Shown here: piece after piece, positions 1 through 6,860 of the stretch
Numbering within the stretch: the stretch's first letter is position 1
How the letters are laid out: each line of letters opens with the position of its first letter
NCBI GenBank assembly: GCA_030673735.1
Contig: DAOVIK010000009.1
Span: 1-17,324 of the forward strand
DNA length: 17,324 nucleotides
Origin: Anaerolineae bacterium
GTDB lineage: Bacteria; Chloroflexota; Anaerolineae; Anaerolineales; E44-bin32
Direction of reading: 5' to 3'
The notes under the pieces: generated by a model
What the model was told of the DNA's origin: nothing
The model's input: the letters and a program-made list of their open reading frames with translations, nothing else
Databases searched by the model: none
Translations under genes and position numbers: made by a program

Positions 1-4
1 GCTC

Positions 5-1399
5 TCAAACAGGCGCTTTCTGCTCTCCGCCATCGTCTCCCTCCATCCCTCGAGATTGCATCTCATCCAGCAAATCCAGCACGACTTGATTCCCATCTCC
101 CGCGCTCAGGCTCACAACCACCGAGCGCGGCGTCACATTCTCAAGTAAATAGGCCGTTGCGGCTTTCAAGCCAGAGATGTGGCGAACATCGGCATGGTCG
201 ATGCGCTTGGCCAGCATCTCTCCGCTGATCTCCGGATCCGGCTCTTCCCGCGCGGCAAAGACATTCAGTACGATCACATGGTCGGCATCTCCGAAGGCAC
301 CCACGAGATCGTCAAGCAAGGTCCTGGTGCGCGAATACGTGTGCGGTTGAAACACCGCCCAGAGTTCGGATTGCGGATATTGCATCCGAGCTGCTGCCAG
401 CGTGCTGATAATCTCGGTGGGATGATGGGCGTAATCGTCGATCATGATCACTTCATGCGCCTGCCCCAAGACCTGAAAGCGCCGCTGCACGCCATGGTAT
501 TCCGCCAGCGCGTCCACTGCCGTTTTGAACGGCACATCCAAGAAATCGACCACCGCCAGCGCAGCCAAGCTGTTCAGCACGTTGTGTTCGCCGGGGAGAA
601 GATTGCGCGCCGTACCCAATGCTTCCCCTTCTCGCAGCACTCGGAAACTCATTCCCCCTTCATCGTTGGTTGCCAACCCATCGGCGCGCCATTGCGCTCC
701 CTCTGCCAGGCCGTAGGTAAGGTGCTTGAGATCGGCCCTCGCCAAGGATGACGCTCCAGGATCGTCCTGGCACACCACGAGCAGGTCCTGGACGCGCTCG
801 GTGAAGGCCACAAAGGCATTGCGGAAATCCTCTGGCGTTGGGAAGCAGTCAGGATGGTCGTGCTCGACGTTGGTGACAACGGCAACGCTGGGATTTAGGC
901 CAAGAAAGGCCTCTTCGTATTCGTCAGCTTCGATCACGAAAGTTGGTCCGTCACCAGCTTTCGCGTTGGTCCCCATATCCGCCAGAACGGCGCCTACGAT
1001 GAAGGTGGGCTGCTGCCCAGCTCGCACCAGGATCCAAGCGATCAGACCTGAGGTCGTCGATTTGCCGTGCGTACCGGCCACTGCCACGGTCTGGCTGCCG
1101 GTCGTCAACTCACCCAAGAATTCCTTGCGATCGAACACCGGGATGCCGGAAGCGCGTGCCGCCACTAGCTCGGGATTGTCGTCGGGGATGGCTGACGATG
1201 CGATGACCAAATCCGCTCCCGAGACGTTCTCAGGACGGTGACCGATCATCACCTCAACTCCTGCCTCTCGTAGACCAGTCGTGTACACCGACTCAGCCTT
1301 GTCCGATCCCCTCACGTTCTCTCCTCGCTCGAACATCACACGCGCAATTGCCGAGATCCCGGCTCCTCCGACGCCGATGAAATGCACACGGCGTTTCAC
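5..1399 (-). CDS. murC: UDP-N-acetylmuramate--L-alanine ligase MurC
   Basis: Cytoplasmic ATP-dependent Mur ligase that adds the first peptide residue, normally L-Ala, to UDP-MurNAc. The 464-residue product has normal family length. Seen in order: an N-terminal nucleotide-binding loop GVGGAGISAIA (about 9-19), the ATP P-loop GTHGKST (109-115), EADEYEEAF (157-165), a NVEHDHPD block (177-184) and DDYAHHPTE (321-329), a MurC hallmark. The ADEY variant is shared with Mpl-type ligases, but the dcw context and full set of motifs favour MurC. The start is a GTG whose first bases overlap the upstream stop (GTGA), so translation is probably coupled to the CvpA-like gene. The stop is a TGA at the left edge, so the gene is complete. 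It is the last dcw gene visible; murB and ftsQ commonly follow but lie outside the window. Confidence 0.96.
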   Translation of the reverse strand: MKRRVHFIGVGGAGISAIARVMFERGENVRGSDKAESVYTTGLREAGVEVMIGHRPENVSGADLVIASSAIPDDNPELVAARASGIPVFDRKEFLGELTTGSQTVAVAGTHGKSTTSGLIAWILVRAGQQPTFIVGAVLADMGTNAKAGDGPTFVIEADEYEEAFLGLNPSVAVVTNVEHDHPDCFPTPEDFRNAFVAFTERVQDLLVVCQDDPGASSLARADLKHLTYGLAEGAQWRADGLATNDEGGMSFRVLREGEALGTARNLLPGEHNVLNSLAALAVVDFLDVPFKTAVDALAEYHGVQRRFQVLGQAHEVIMIDDYAHHPTEIISTLAAARMQYPQSELWAVFQPHTYSRTRTLLDDLVGAFGDADHVIVLNVFAAREEPDPEISGEMLAKRIDHADVRHISGLKAATAYLLENVTPRSVVVSLSAGDGNQVVLDLLDEMQSRGMEGDDGGEQKAPV

Positions 1400-1929
1400 A
1401 CGAACACCACGATGATGAAGACGAAGACAATGCCAACCGCGAAGTACACATGCGGCACCGGCAGTATTGCCGGCGGCAAGTAAGCGACCATATCAGCTAT
1501 CTGCTGTGCCAACGGCGAGTCGACCAGGGGTTGAATCACCAAATCCGTTGGATAACCTGCATGATGCAGGTAGAACCAAATCGAACCCAGCAGCAGATAT
1601 CCATTCACGGCCCCTAAGACCAGTCCCAGAAGCATGTCCTGCAAGTGCTCGCGTGCGACTTTGTCACGCAGGAGGCGTACGCTGGGCGTCTGATAGCCGA
1701 AGAAAGCCAGCAACGCCAAAAACCCTCCCCTAATCAAGAACTGGGTGCTCCCCGTCTGCATGAACAGTGCGCTGCGGTACGGCTCTACGTAGGTTTCCAA
1801 AATCGCATTCAGGAAGAGCCCAAGCACGACGGCGCTGGTCACGAGCAATTCCTTGGCCCACCCGCGCATGGCTCCGATGACCCCAAACAGGACCACGAAC
1901 ACGGTGAAGACCGAGATCAGGCTAACCAT
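1396..1929 (-). CDS. CvpA-family-like integral membrane protein
   Basis: Small membrane protein of 177 residues. Hydrophobic segments lie at about 2-20, 27-45, 63-79, 99-121 and 160-177, the last running to the very C-terminus. The first turn, with GAMRGWAKELL after helix one, resembles the CvpA (colicin V production) family, whose members are four- to five-helix proteins of poorly defined role; some family members have been connected with envelope integrity. I chose the ATG at 1929, which overlaps the end of murG by 8 nt; the same frame is open further upstream but only inside murG. The stop overlaps the murC start by 4 nt. The gene is therefore embedded in the operon between murG and murC and should be co-translated with them. 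A function in wall synthesis or division is inferred from position only. Family assignment is moderately confident. Confidence 0.75.
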   Translation of the reverse strand: MVSLISVFTVFVVLFGVIGAMRGWAKELLVTSAVVLGLFLNAILETYVEPYRSALFMQTGSTQFLIRGGFLALLAFFGYQTPSVRLLRDKVAREHLQDMLLGLVLGAVNGYLLLGSIWFYLHHAGYPTDLVIQPLVDSPLAQQIADMVAYLPPAILPVPHVYFAVGIVFVFIIVVFV

Positions 1930-3022
1930 GCAGACCGTCCTTTTCTTGGGCAAGCGCCAGTAGCTCGGCGGCGATCGAAGCCGCCGCATCTGGAACAGCC
2001 AACTGGCGCGCCGCGACAGCCATCGCTTGTAGACGTTTCCGATCATCGAGCAGTGATAGAACCGTGGGAAGAAGCGTTTGATCCAGGGTTTCATCGACCA
2101 GATCTATGGCGGCTCCTTGCGATACGAGATACTCGGCATTCACCTTCTGGTAGCGCCAAGCATGCGGATATGGCACCAAGATGGCTGGCAGGCCGAACAG
2201 AGGAAACTCACCCATCGTCGACGCTCCCGCTCGTGCGACCGCAAGGTCCGCGGCTGCCAGCGCCGCCCCCATCTCATCGTGAAGATATGCAAATGCTCGG
2301 TACGCTGGCGCCAGCTCCGCAGAAAGCTCACCTCGTACCTGATCAACAACCGGCCAATCCAGCTCACCGGTTATGTGAACAATCTGACACCGCTCCAGCA
2401 ATGCGGGTAGGATTTTCCACAATGCTTGGTTAATCGACCGTGCGCCTCGACTTCCTCCGAAGACGAGCACGACCGTCCGGTCCGGATCCAATCCCAACAC
2501 CGCACGCCCGCCCTCTCGGCTGTGCTCCCTCAATTCGGATCGGACCGGATATCCTGTCACCACGATTTCCTTGTTTTTCGGATAGAAGGCTCGCGAGCGT
2601 TCACTCGGTACCATCACCAGACTTGCCAGACGGCTGATAAACCGCACCGCCAAGCCGGGCTCGATATCCGGTACGAAGATCGCCTTGGGGACTCCCACTC
2701 CCGCAAGCGCGACCGGCACAGCTACGTATCCGCCAGTAAAAAACATCGCATCCGGACGAAAACGCCTGACCTCACTCCGGGCGGCGAAGAATCCCCTCAG
2801 CAGACGCATCAGATTCCCCGGCAGGGCACGCCATCCAACGCCATGCAAGCCGGCCGCGGGTACTGCCGCGAACGGAATTCCGGCTCGGCGAACCAGAGAG
2901 ACCTCCATGCCTCCTTCCCCTCCAACCCAGAGCACTTCAGCCTTCTTTTCCAGCGCGCCGGCGACGGCCAAGGCGGGATATACGCCTCCGCCTGTCCCCC
3001 CTGCCGATATCAATAGGCGCAA
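1922..3022 (-). CDS. murG: UDP-GlcNAc:lipid I N-acetylglucosaminyltransferase MurG
   Basis: Peripheral membrane GT-B glycosyltransferase (GT28) that converts lipid I to lipid II. The product is 366 residues, normal for MurG. Seen: the N-terminal glycine loop GGTGGGVYPALAV (8-20), FFTGGYVAVPVALAG (94-108), VTGYPVR (155-161), the second-domain loop FGGSRGARSIN (188-198), and RAGASTMGEFPLFGLPAILVPYPH split over 264-287, including the Glu (272) of the nucleotide-sugar site. The start is a TTG at 3022 with a GGAGG Shine-Dalgarno 5 nt upstream; it places the glycine loop 7 residues from the N-terminus, as in the family, and no ATG is suitable. This start lies 86 nt inside ftsW. Odd: the His of the canonical GGTGGH loop is Gly here, and the canonical HEQN segment reads VPDI (117-120). 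Confidence 0.95.
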   Translation of the reverse strand: MRLLISAGGTGGGVYPALAVAGALEKKAEVLWVGGEGGMEVSLVRRAGIPFAAVPAAGLHGVGWRALPGNLMRLLRGFFAARSEVRRFRPDAMFFTGGYVAVPVALAGVGVPKAIFVPDIEPGLAVRFISRLASLVMVPSERSRAFYPKNKEIVVTGYPVRSELREHSREGGRAVLGLDPDRTVVLVFGGSRGARSINQALWKILPALLERCQIVHITGELDWPVVDQVRGELSAELAPAYRAFAYLHDEMGAALAAADLAVARAGASTMGEFPLFGLPAILVPYPHAWRYQKVNAEYLVSQGAAIDLVDETLDQTLLPTVLSLLDDRKRLQAMAVAARQLAVPDAAASIAAELLALAQEKDGLHG

Positions 3023-4181
3023 CCTGTCCTCCAGTAGTGGCGTGGAGTTCCCGCTGCCGCGATACTCCCAGCAGGAACCCCACACCCGCAAGCGTCGTGA
3101 CCAAACTTGATCCGCCATAACTGAAAAGCGGTAGAGCGTTCCCTGCGAATGGAATTACATTCAGCAAAACCGACATGTTGATAAGTGCTTCAGCCCCAAT
3201 CCAAAATGTGATGCCGCTGGCTATCAGCATCCCGATCCGGGTCGGGGAGTCGAGAGCTATGCGAAATCCGCGCCAGATGAAGAGACAGAAGAGGGTGATT
3301 ACCAGCAGCGCGCCCATTAATCCCAGTTCCTCTCCGATCACGGCAAAAATGCTATCCGTGTGTGGTGCTGGCAGCAATCCGAATTTTCCATGGCTGGCGC
3401 CCAAACCCTGGCCGAAAAGGCCGCCGGTGTAGAATGCGTTCAGGGATTCCTTCACATGGTGACTAGCATCATCCAAGTTTCGCCATCCGGCGAGGAACGA
3501 TTCAAACCGAGCACGGCCCGTCGGTGTGACGGTCACCAGCAAGATCCCAACAACGGCGCTACTTGCTGTGATCAGAAGCGACTGTGAAAACTTCGCTCCC
3601 GCGAATATGAACATCGCCAAAGCCACGATGCCGATGGTGATCGCCGCGCTCAAGTCCGGCTGGGCCAGTATTAACCCCCCCACGATGCCGATGATCATGA
3701 CCAGCGGCCAAAAGCCGTACGACCAGCTCGGCAAGCGATCGCCCTTTGATTCCATCCATACCGCCAAGTACAGAAGCAACGCCAGCTTTGCCGACTCCGA
3801 TGGCTGAATCCGGTCTCTCCACAAGGCCCGCGCTGGTCCTTCGCCGCCTCCACCGATCACCAATACCGCTATCAATGTCAGAATGGCGACGATGATGATG
3901 GGAAGCGCAAGCTTACGCAGCCAATCCATCGGAAACCGCATCGCGACAATCATGGCAGCGACGCCCAGTCCGAGATTGGTCAACTGCCGGCGAAACAACG
4001 CAAGCGGATCATGATTACTTATGCGCCAAGACACATCCCAACTGGCCGAGTAAACCATCACCAGGCCGAAGGCAACCATGCTCACGAGAATCAACAGCAA
4101 CCAGGGATCAAAACCCTGCCGCCGAAGCTTGCTCGCCAGCGTCTCGCCCTTGATTTCACGCGCTATATCAATGGCTGTCAT
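2937..4181 (-). CDS. ftsW: SEDS-family peptidoglycan polymerase FtsW
   Basis: Multi-pass SEDS glycosyltransferase that polymerises lipid II at the septum with a class B PBP partner (FtsI, encoded nearby). The product is 414 residues with about ten hydrophobic segments. Diagnostic motifs: HTDSIFAVIGEELG in the large extracytoplasmic loop and NALPLFSYGGSSLV near the last helices, both typical of FtsW/RodA. The adjacent murD, murG and ftsI point to FtsW rather than RodA. The ATG start overlaps the murD stop (ATGA). The cytoplasmic C-terminal tail (roughly residue 387 on) is very basic, with two runs of four Arg (GDRRRRISRL and GRRRRAGKEG), and is encoded by the 86 nt shared with the start of murG in another frame. 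The tail sequence may thus be constrained by the MurG glycine loop rather than by its own function. Confidence 0.95.
   Translation of the reverse strand: MTAIDIAREIKGETLASKLRRQGFDPWLLLILVSMVAFGLVMVYSASWDVSWRISNHDPLALFRRQLTNLGLGVAAMIVAMRFPMDWLRKLALPIIIVAILTLIAVLVIGGGGEGPARALWRDRIQPSESAKLALLLYLAVWMESKGDRLPSWSYGFWPLVMIIGIVGGLILAQPDLSAAITIGIVALAMFIFAGAKFSQSLLITASSAVVGILLVTVTPTGRARFESFLAGWRNLDDASHHVKESLNAFYTGGLFGQGLGASHGKFGLLPAPHTDSIFAVIGEELGLMGALLVITLFCLFIWRGFRIALDSPTRIGMLIASGITFWIGAEALINMSVLLNVIPFAGNALPLFSYGGSSLVTTLAGVGFLLGVSRQRELHATTGGQVAPIDIGRGDRRRRISRLGRRRRAGKEG
3028..3032 (-). promoter_or_regulatory. Shine-Dalgarno deciding the murG TTG start
   Basis: GGAGG reads on the minus strand with 5 nt to the TTG at 3022. 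It lies inside the ftsW coding sequence and is the main evidence for the non-ATG start of murG. Confidence 0.75.
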
Positions 4182-5596
4182 AGCGCTTGCACCAACTCAC
4201 GGAAACGCTCTCCGCGTGCTTCAAAGTTGAAGAACTCGTCGAAACTGGTTCCCCCCGGAGCAAGTAGAACCACATCACCCGGACGGGCTATACGCGCGGC
4301 TGCTTGCACTGCACCATCCAAGCCATCAAAGATATCGATGCTGCGCGGAAGTTTGCGATCCCTTCGCGGCCCGAAATAGGACGCAATCTTGGATGCCGCC
4401 TCCCCGAAGAGGATCAATCGATCAACACGCTTACAAACCTCGTCTGCGAACGTGTCCCAGTCCAAATCCTTGTCTCTTCCGCCCGCGAGCAGAACGATGG
4501 GTTCATCGAATGCGTGCATGGCGGCAATCGCCCGCTCGGGTGCGGTTGCGATAGAGTCATTGAACCAATCGGCGCCGTTCACGCGACGCACAAATTCCAA
4601 CCTGTGGGGCAATCCTCGGAACGATCGCACGCCTTCTTCCATCGCCTCATGCGTGATCCCAATTGCAGAACCGATGGCGCTTGCGGCAAGCACGTTCAGC
4701 AGGTTGTGCTGACCGCGGAGTTCCATCGCCGTCTCTTTGAAAAGTTCATGCTCGCCTTCTTCGTCACGCAACCAGACAGAACCGCTCTGCAGAAACGTAC
4801 CTGCCCATGCCCCCTCTTCCTCAAACCCGAAGCTCAGAAGCCGCCCGCGCGCCTTCGATCTCAGATCCCATGCTCCGGGATCATCCCTTCCCAACACCGC
4901 CAAATCGTCGGCGGATTGAAATGAGAGGATGCGCTCCTTGGCAGCGGTGTAAGCTTCCATCGTTTGATGGCGGTCCAGATGATTGGGCGTGACGTTCAGC
5001 ACTGCGGCCACCTGTGGACTCAACGTCATGAGCTCCAGCTGAAACGAGGAAAGCTCCATCACGACCAAATCGCCTGCCTGGATCTCATCCAGGTCTTCGA
5101 GAAGTGGGCGGCCGATGTTCCCGCCTACCCACACCTGCCCCTCGGACCATCGGGCATCAGCGAGCGCCATGCTGCCGACCAAAGCCGTAGTCGTGCTCTT
5201 GCCGGCGGATCCGGTGATGCCGATCACGGGTGCAGGAGAGGCCTCAAGCAGGAGCTGGGCATCGTTGGAAAGCTGTATGCCCTTTTCTAGCGCCAACTTC
5301 GCCAGGGGGGCATCCGCAGGAACACCCCCGGATAGGCAGAGAAGATCTGCGTCCTCGACAAGTTCTGCCGGGTGACCCCCGAAGACGTAATCGATGGGTA
5401 GCCCTTCCAGCTCCTGCCGGATGTCCACAAAATCCTCCGCCGGCCTCATATCACTCACGATTACATTGGCTCCATGCTGGGCGCAGTAGCGTGCCACGGC
5501 CGTGCCCTGTCGAGCGAAACCAAGCACGACAACACGCCTACCCGCCCACTCCTCCTGATGACCGTGCAAGCTCACATTGCCCCAAGTCTTGCTCAA
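4178..5596 (-). CDS. murD: UDP-N-acetylmuramoylalanine--D-glutamate ligase MurD
   Basis: Cytoplasmic Mur ligase adding D-Glu to UDP-MurNAc-L-Ala. The 472-residue product fits the family. Seen: N-terminal Rossmann segment RRVVVLGFARQGTAVA (20-35), ATP P-loop GITGSAGKSTTT (126-137), MELSSFQLE (180-188), NVTPNHLDRH (201-210), and TAAKERIL (217-224), whose Lys220 matches the carbamylated lysine of Mur ligases. GLPHRLEFV and GGRDKDLDW follow. Ala-Gly replaces the usual Asn-Gly in the P-loop (GSAGKST). No ATG is available. The TTG at 5596 overlaps the upstream TGA (TTGA) and is preferred for coupling; a GTG at 5575, preceded by GGGG, is an alternative that would shorten the protein by 7 residues. 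The stop overlaps the ftsW ATG by 4 nt. Confidence 0.95.
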   Translation of the reverse strand: MSKTWGNVSLHGHQEEWAGRRVVVLGFARQGTAVARYCAQHGANVIVSDMRPAEDFVDIRQELEGLPIDYVFGGHPAELVEDADLLCLSGGVPADAPLAKLALEKGIQLSNDAQLLLEASPAPVIGITGSAGKSTTTALVGSMALADARWSEGQVWVGGNIGRPLLEDLDEIQAGDLVVMELSSFQLELMTLSPQVAAVLNVTPNHLDRHQTMEAYTAAKERILSFQSADDLAVLGRDDPGAWDLRSKARGRLLSFGFEEEGAWAGTFLQSGSVWLRDEEGEHELFKETAMELRGQHNLLNVLAASAIGSAIGITHEAMEEGVRSFRGLPHRLEFVRRVNGADWFNDSIATAPERAIAAMHAFDEPIVLLAGGRDKDLDWDTFADEVCKRVDRLILFGEAASKIASYFGPRRDRKLPRSIDIFDGLDGAVQAAARIARPGDVVLLAPGGTSFDEFFNFEARGERFRELVQAL

Positions 5597-5853
5597 GCAG
5601 ATTGACGTGGATCCTGCTTGAGCGCGCTGATGCTCTCATCGGTGCCAATCCAGTAGTGATTGAGCATCACGTTATGCGCCTCACGCATAACTACGCCGGA
5701 GATCTTTCCCTTTCCACCGTTCAATGTCTGGGGATGGACCAAGCAGTGCGTAGGGCCATGCCCATATTTCTGCCTGTAGTAGACAGCCGCTTGCTTGACT
5801 TTTTCCCCCAAAGAAGCTTGGCTATCATCAAACCAGAGCATTCCGATTTCCAT
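5593..5853 (-). CDS. Conserved-looking small protein of unknown function inside dcw operon
   Basis: I do not assign this 86-residue protein to a family. It is very probably real: an AGGAGG Shine-Dalgarno (5861-5866) lies 7 nt before the ATG, the gene fills the space between mraY (15 bases upstream) and murD, and its TGA overlaps the murD TTG. The protein is soluble-looking with no signal peptide or membrane segment. Its features are an N-terminal MLWFDDSQ, a predicted helix EKVKQAAVYYRQKYG (about 17-31), then THCLVHPQTL, a probable strand with a Cys and His, and NHYWIGTDES near the end. The pattern looks like a small alpha/beta fold. I have an impression that similar small genes occur in Chloroflexota, but could not check. 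Location suggests a link to lipid II precursor synthesis or simply operon hitch-hiking; no function is claimed. Confidence 0.8.
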   Translation of the reverse strand: MEIGMLWFDDSQASLGEKVKQAAVYYRQKYGHGPTHCLVHPQTLNGGKGKISGVVMREAHNVMLNHYWIGTDESISALKQDPRQSA

Positions 5854-5860
5854 CGCGCCA

Positions 5861-5866
5861 CCTCCT
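5861..5866 (-). promoter_or_regulatory. Strong Shine-Dalgarno of the 86-residue gene
   Basis: AGGAGG on the minus strand sits 7 nt before the ATG at 5853, directly overlapping the end of mraY. It fixes the start at 5853 rather than at the internal ATG four codons later, and supports the reality of this unrecognised gene. Confidence 0.7.
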
Positions 5867-5867
5867 A

Positions 5868-6860
5868 TCAGACGAGCATCAATCCGATCCCGATCATGGT
5901 TGCCAGCAATGCCACCAGCCAGAAGCGCTGTACAACTTGGGTCTCACTCCAGCCCATGAGTTCAAAATGATGATGAATGGGAGCCATCTTGAACAGTCTG
6001 CGGCCCTTGGTCAGCTTGAAATAGGCCACTTGCAGGATCACGCTCAAGACCACACTGACGGGGATGATGGCGATCACCGGCAGGATCGCCCACTGCCCCG
6101 TCATCAAGGCCACGACTGCCAAGGTGGCTCCAATAGAAAGCGAACCCGTGTCGCCCATGAAGAGATCTGCCGGATGGGCGTTGAACCAGAGGAAGGCGAA
6201 GAGAGCGCCAACGACGGTGAAAGCGAATCTCACCAGGAAGACCTGCCCCTGGATAAGTGCAATAATGCCGTAGGCGGCGAATGCCGTTGCGGCGATAAGT
6301 CCGGCCAATCCATCCAATCCATCCGTGAGATTGACAGCGTTGCTGGTGCCGACGATCACGAACGCCGCGATCGGCACGTACCAAATCCCGAGCTCGATCT
6401 CTTCCAGGTAGACGGGGACGTATAGATCCGGTGCATCGAGCCCATACTTCAAAACGAGCGCTACACCTAGCGCGAGCAGCGCCTGAGCGGGGAACTTCCA
6501 CCGCGCCCGAATCCCTTCTTGGTCGGTGCCCTTTATCCCCCGCCAATCATCCAGCGCGCCCAAGATCCCGAAAGCCAGCATGGTCAGCAATGGCAAGAGG
6601 ATTGAGTTTCCCAGCACATCCAGTTCAGGAAGGATCGAAGCCAGATTCAGAACTCCTGTGACGAGCAAGACGGATATGACGACCAACCACCCACCCATGG
6701 TCGGTGTTCCCAGCTTTATGAAGTGTCGGCGGGGTCCCTCTATGCGTATCTGCTTGCCGACTCGAAGCAGGCGAAGGATGCGAATGAGCGGAGCCCCCCA
6801 GATCACAGTCAGGAGAAACGTAATGCCGCTCAGGGTGAGTGCCATGGCAATCTGGCTCAT
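5868..6860 (-). CDS. mraY: Phospho-N-acetylmuramoyl-pentapeptide transferase MraY
   Basis: Polytopic membrane enzyme that transfers phospho-MurNAc-pentapeptide from UDP to undecaprenyl phosphate, making lipid I. The 330-residue product has about ten hydrophobic segments and every family landmark: PTMGGW (53-58), GALDDW with the Asp pair 104-105, NAVNLTDGLDGLAG (174-187), FMGDTGS (234-240) with the catalytic-site Asp, and APIHHHFELMGW (293-304) with the triple His that separates MraY from WecA-type enzymes. The ATG overlaps the murF stop (ATGA), so translation is coupled. The stop is followed after 14 nt by the small gene described above instead of directly by murD, which is the unusual part of this section. 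Confidence 0.97.
   Translation of the reverse strand: MSQIAMALTLSGITFLLTVIWGAPLIRILRLLRVGKQIRIEGPRRHFIKLGTPTMGGWLVVISVLLVTGVLNLASILPELDVLGNSILLPLLTMLAFGILGALDDWRGIKGTDQEGIRARWKFPAQALLALGVALVLKYGLDAPDLYVPVYLEEIELGIWYVPIAAFVIVGTSNAVNLTDGLDGLAGLIAATAFAAYGIIALIQGQVFLVRFAFTVVGALFAFLWFNAHPADLFMGDTGSLSIGATLAVVALMTGQWAILPVIAIIPVSVVLSVILQVAYFKLTKGRRLFKMAPIHHHFELMGWSETQVVQRFWLVALLATMIGIGLMLV

Noticed and set aside
726..1241. Plus-strand open frame opposite murC
   Set aside because: Shadow of murC with low-complexity Ser/Arg composition and no recognisable motif.
5230..5970. Long plus-strand open frame opposite murD, the 86-residue gene and mraY
   Set aside because: It is antisense to three firmly identified genes, is Pro/Arg/His/Ser-rich with no domain, and has no ribosome site; a codon-bias shadow.
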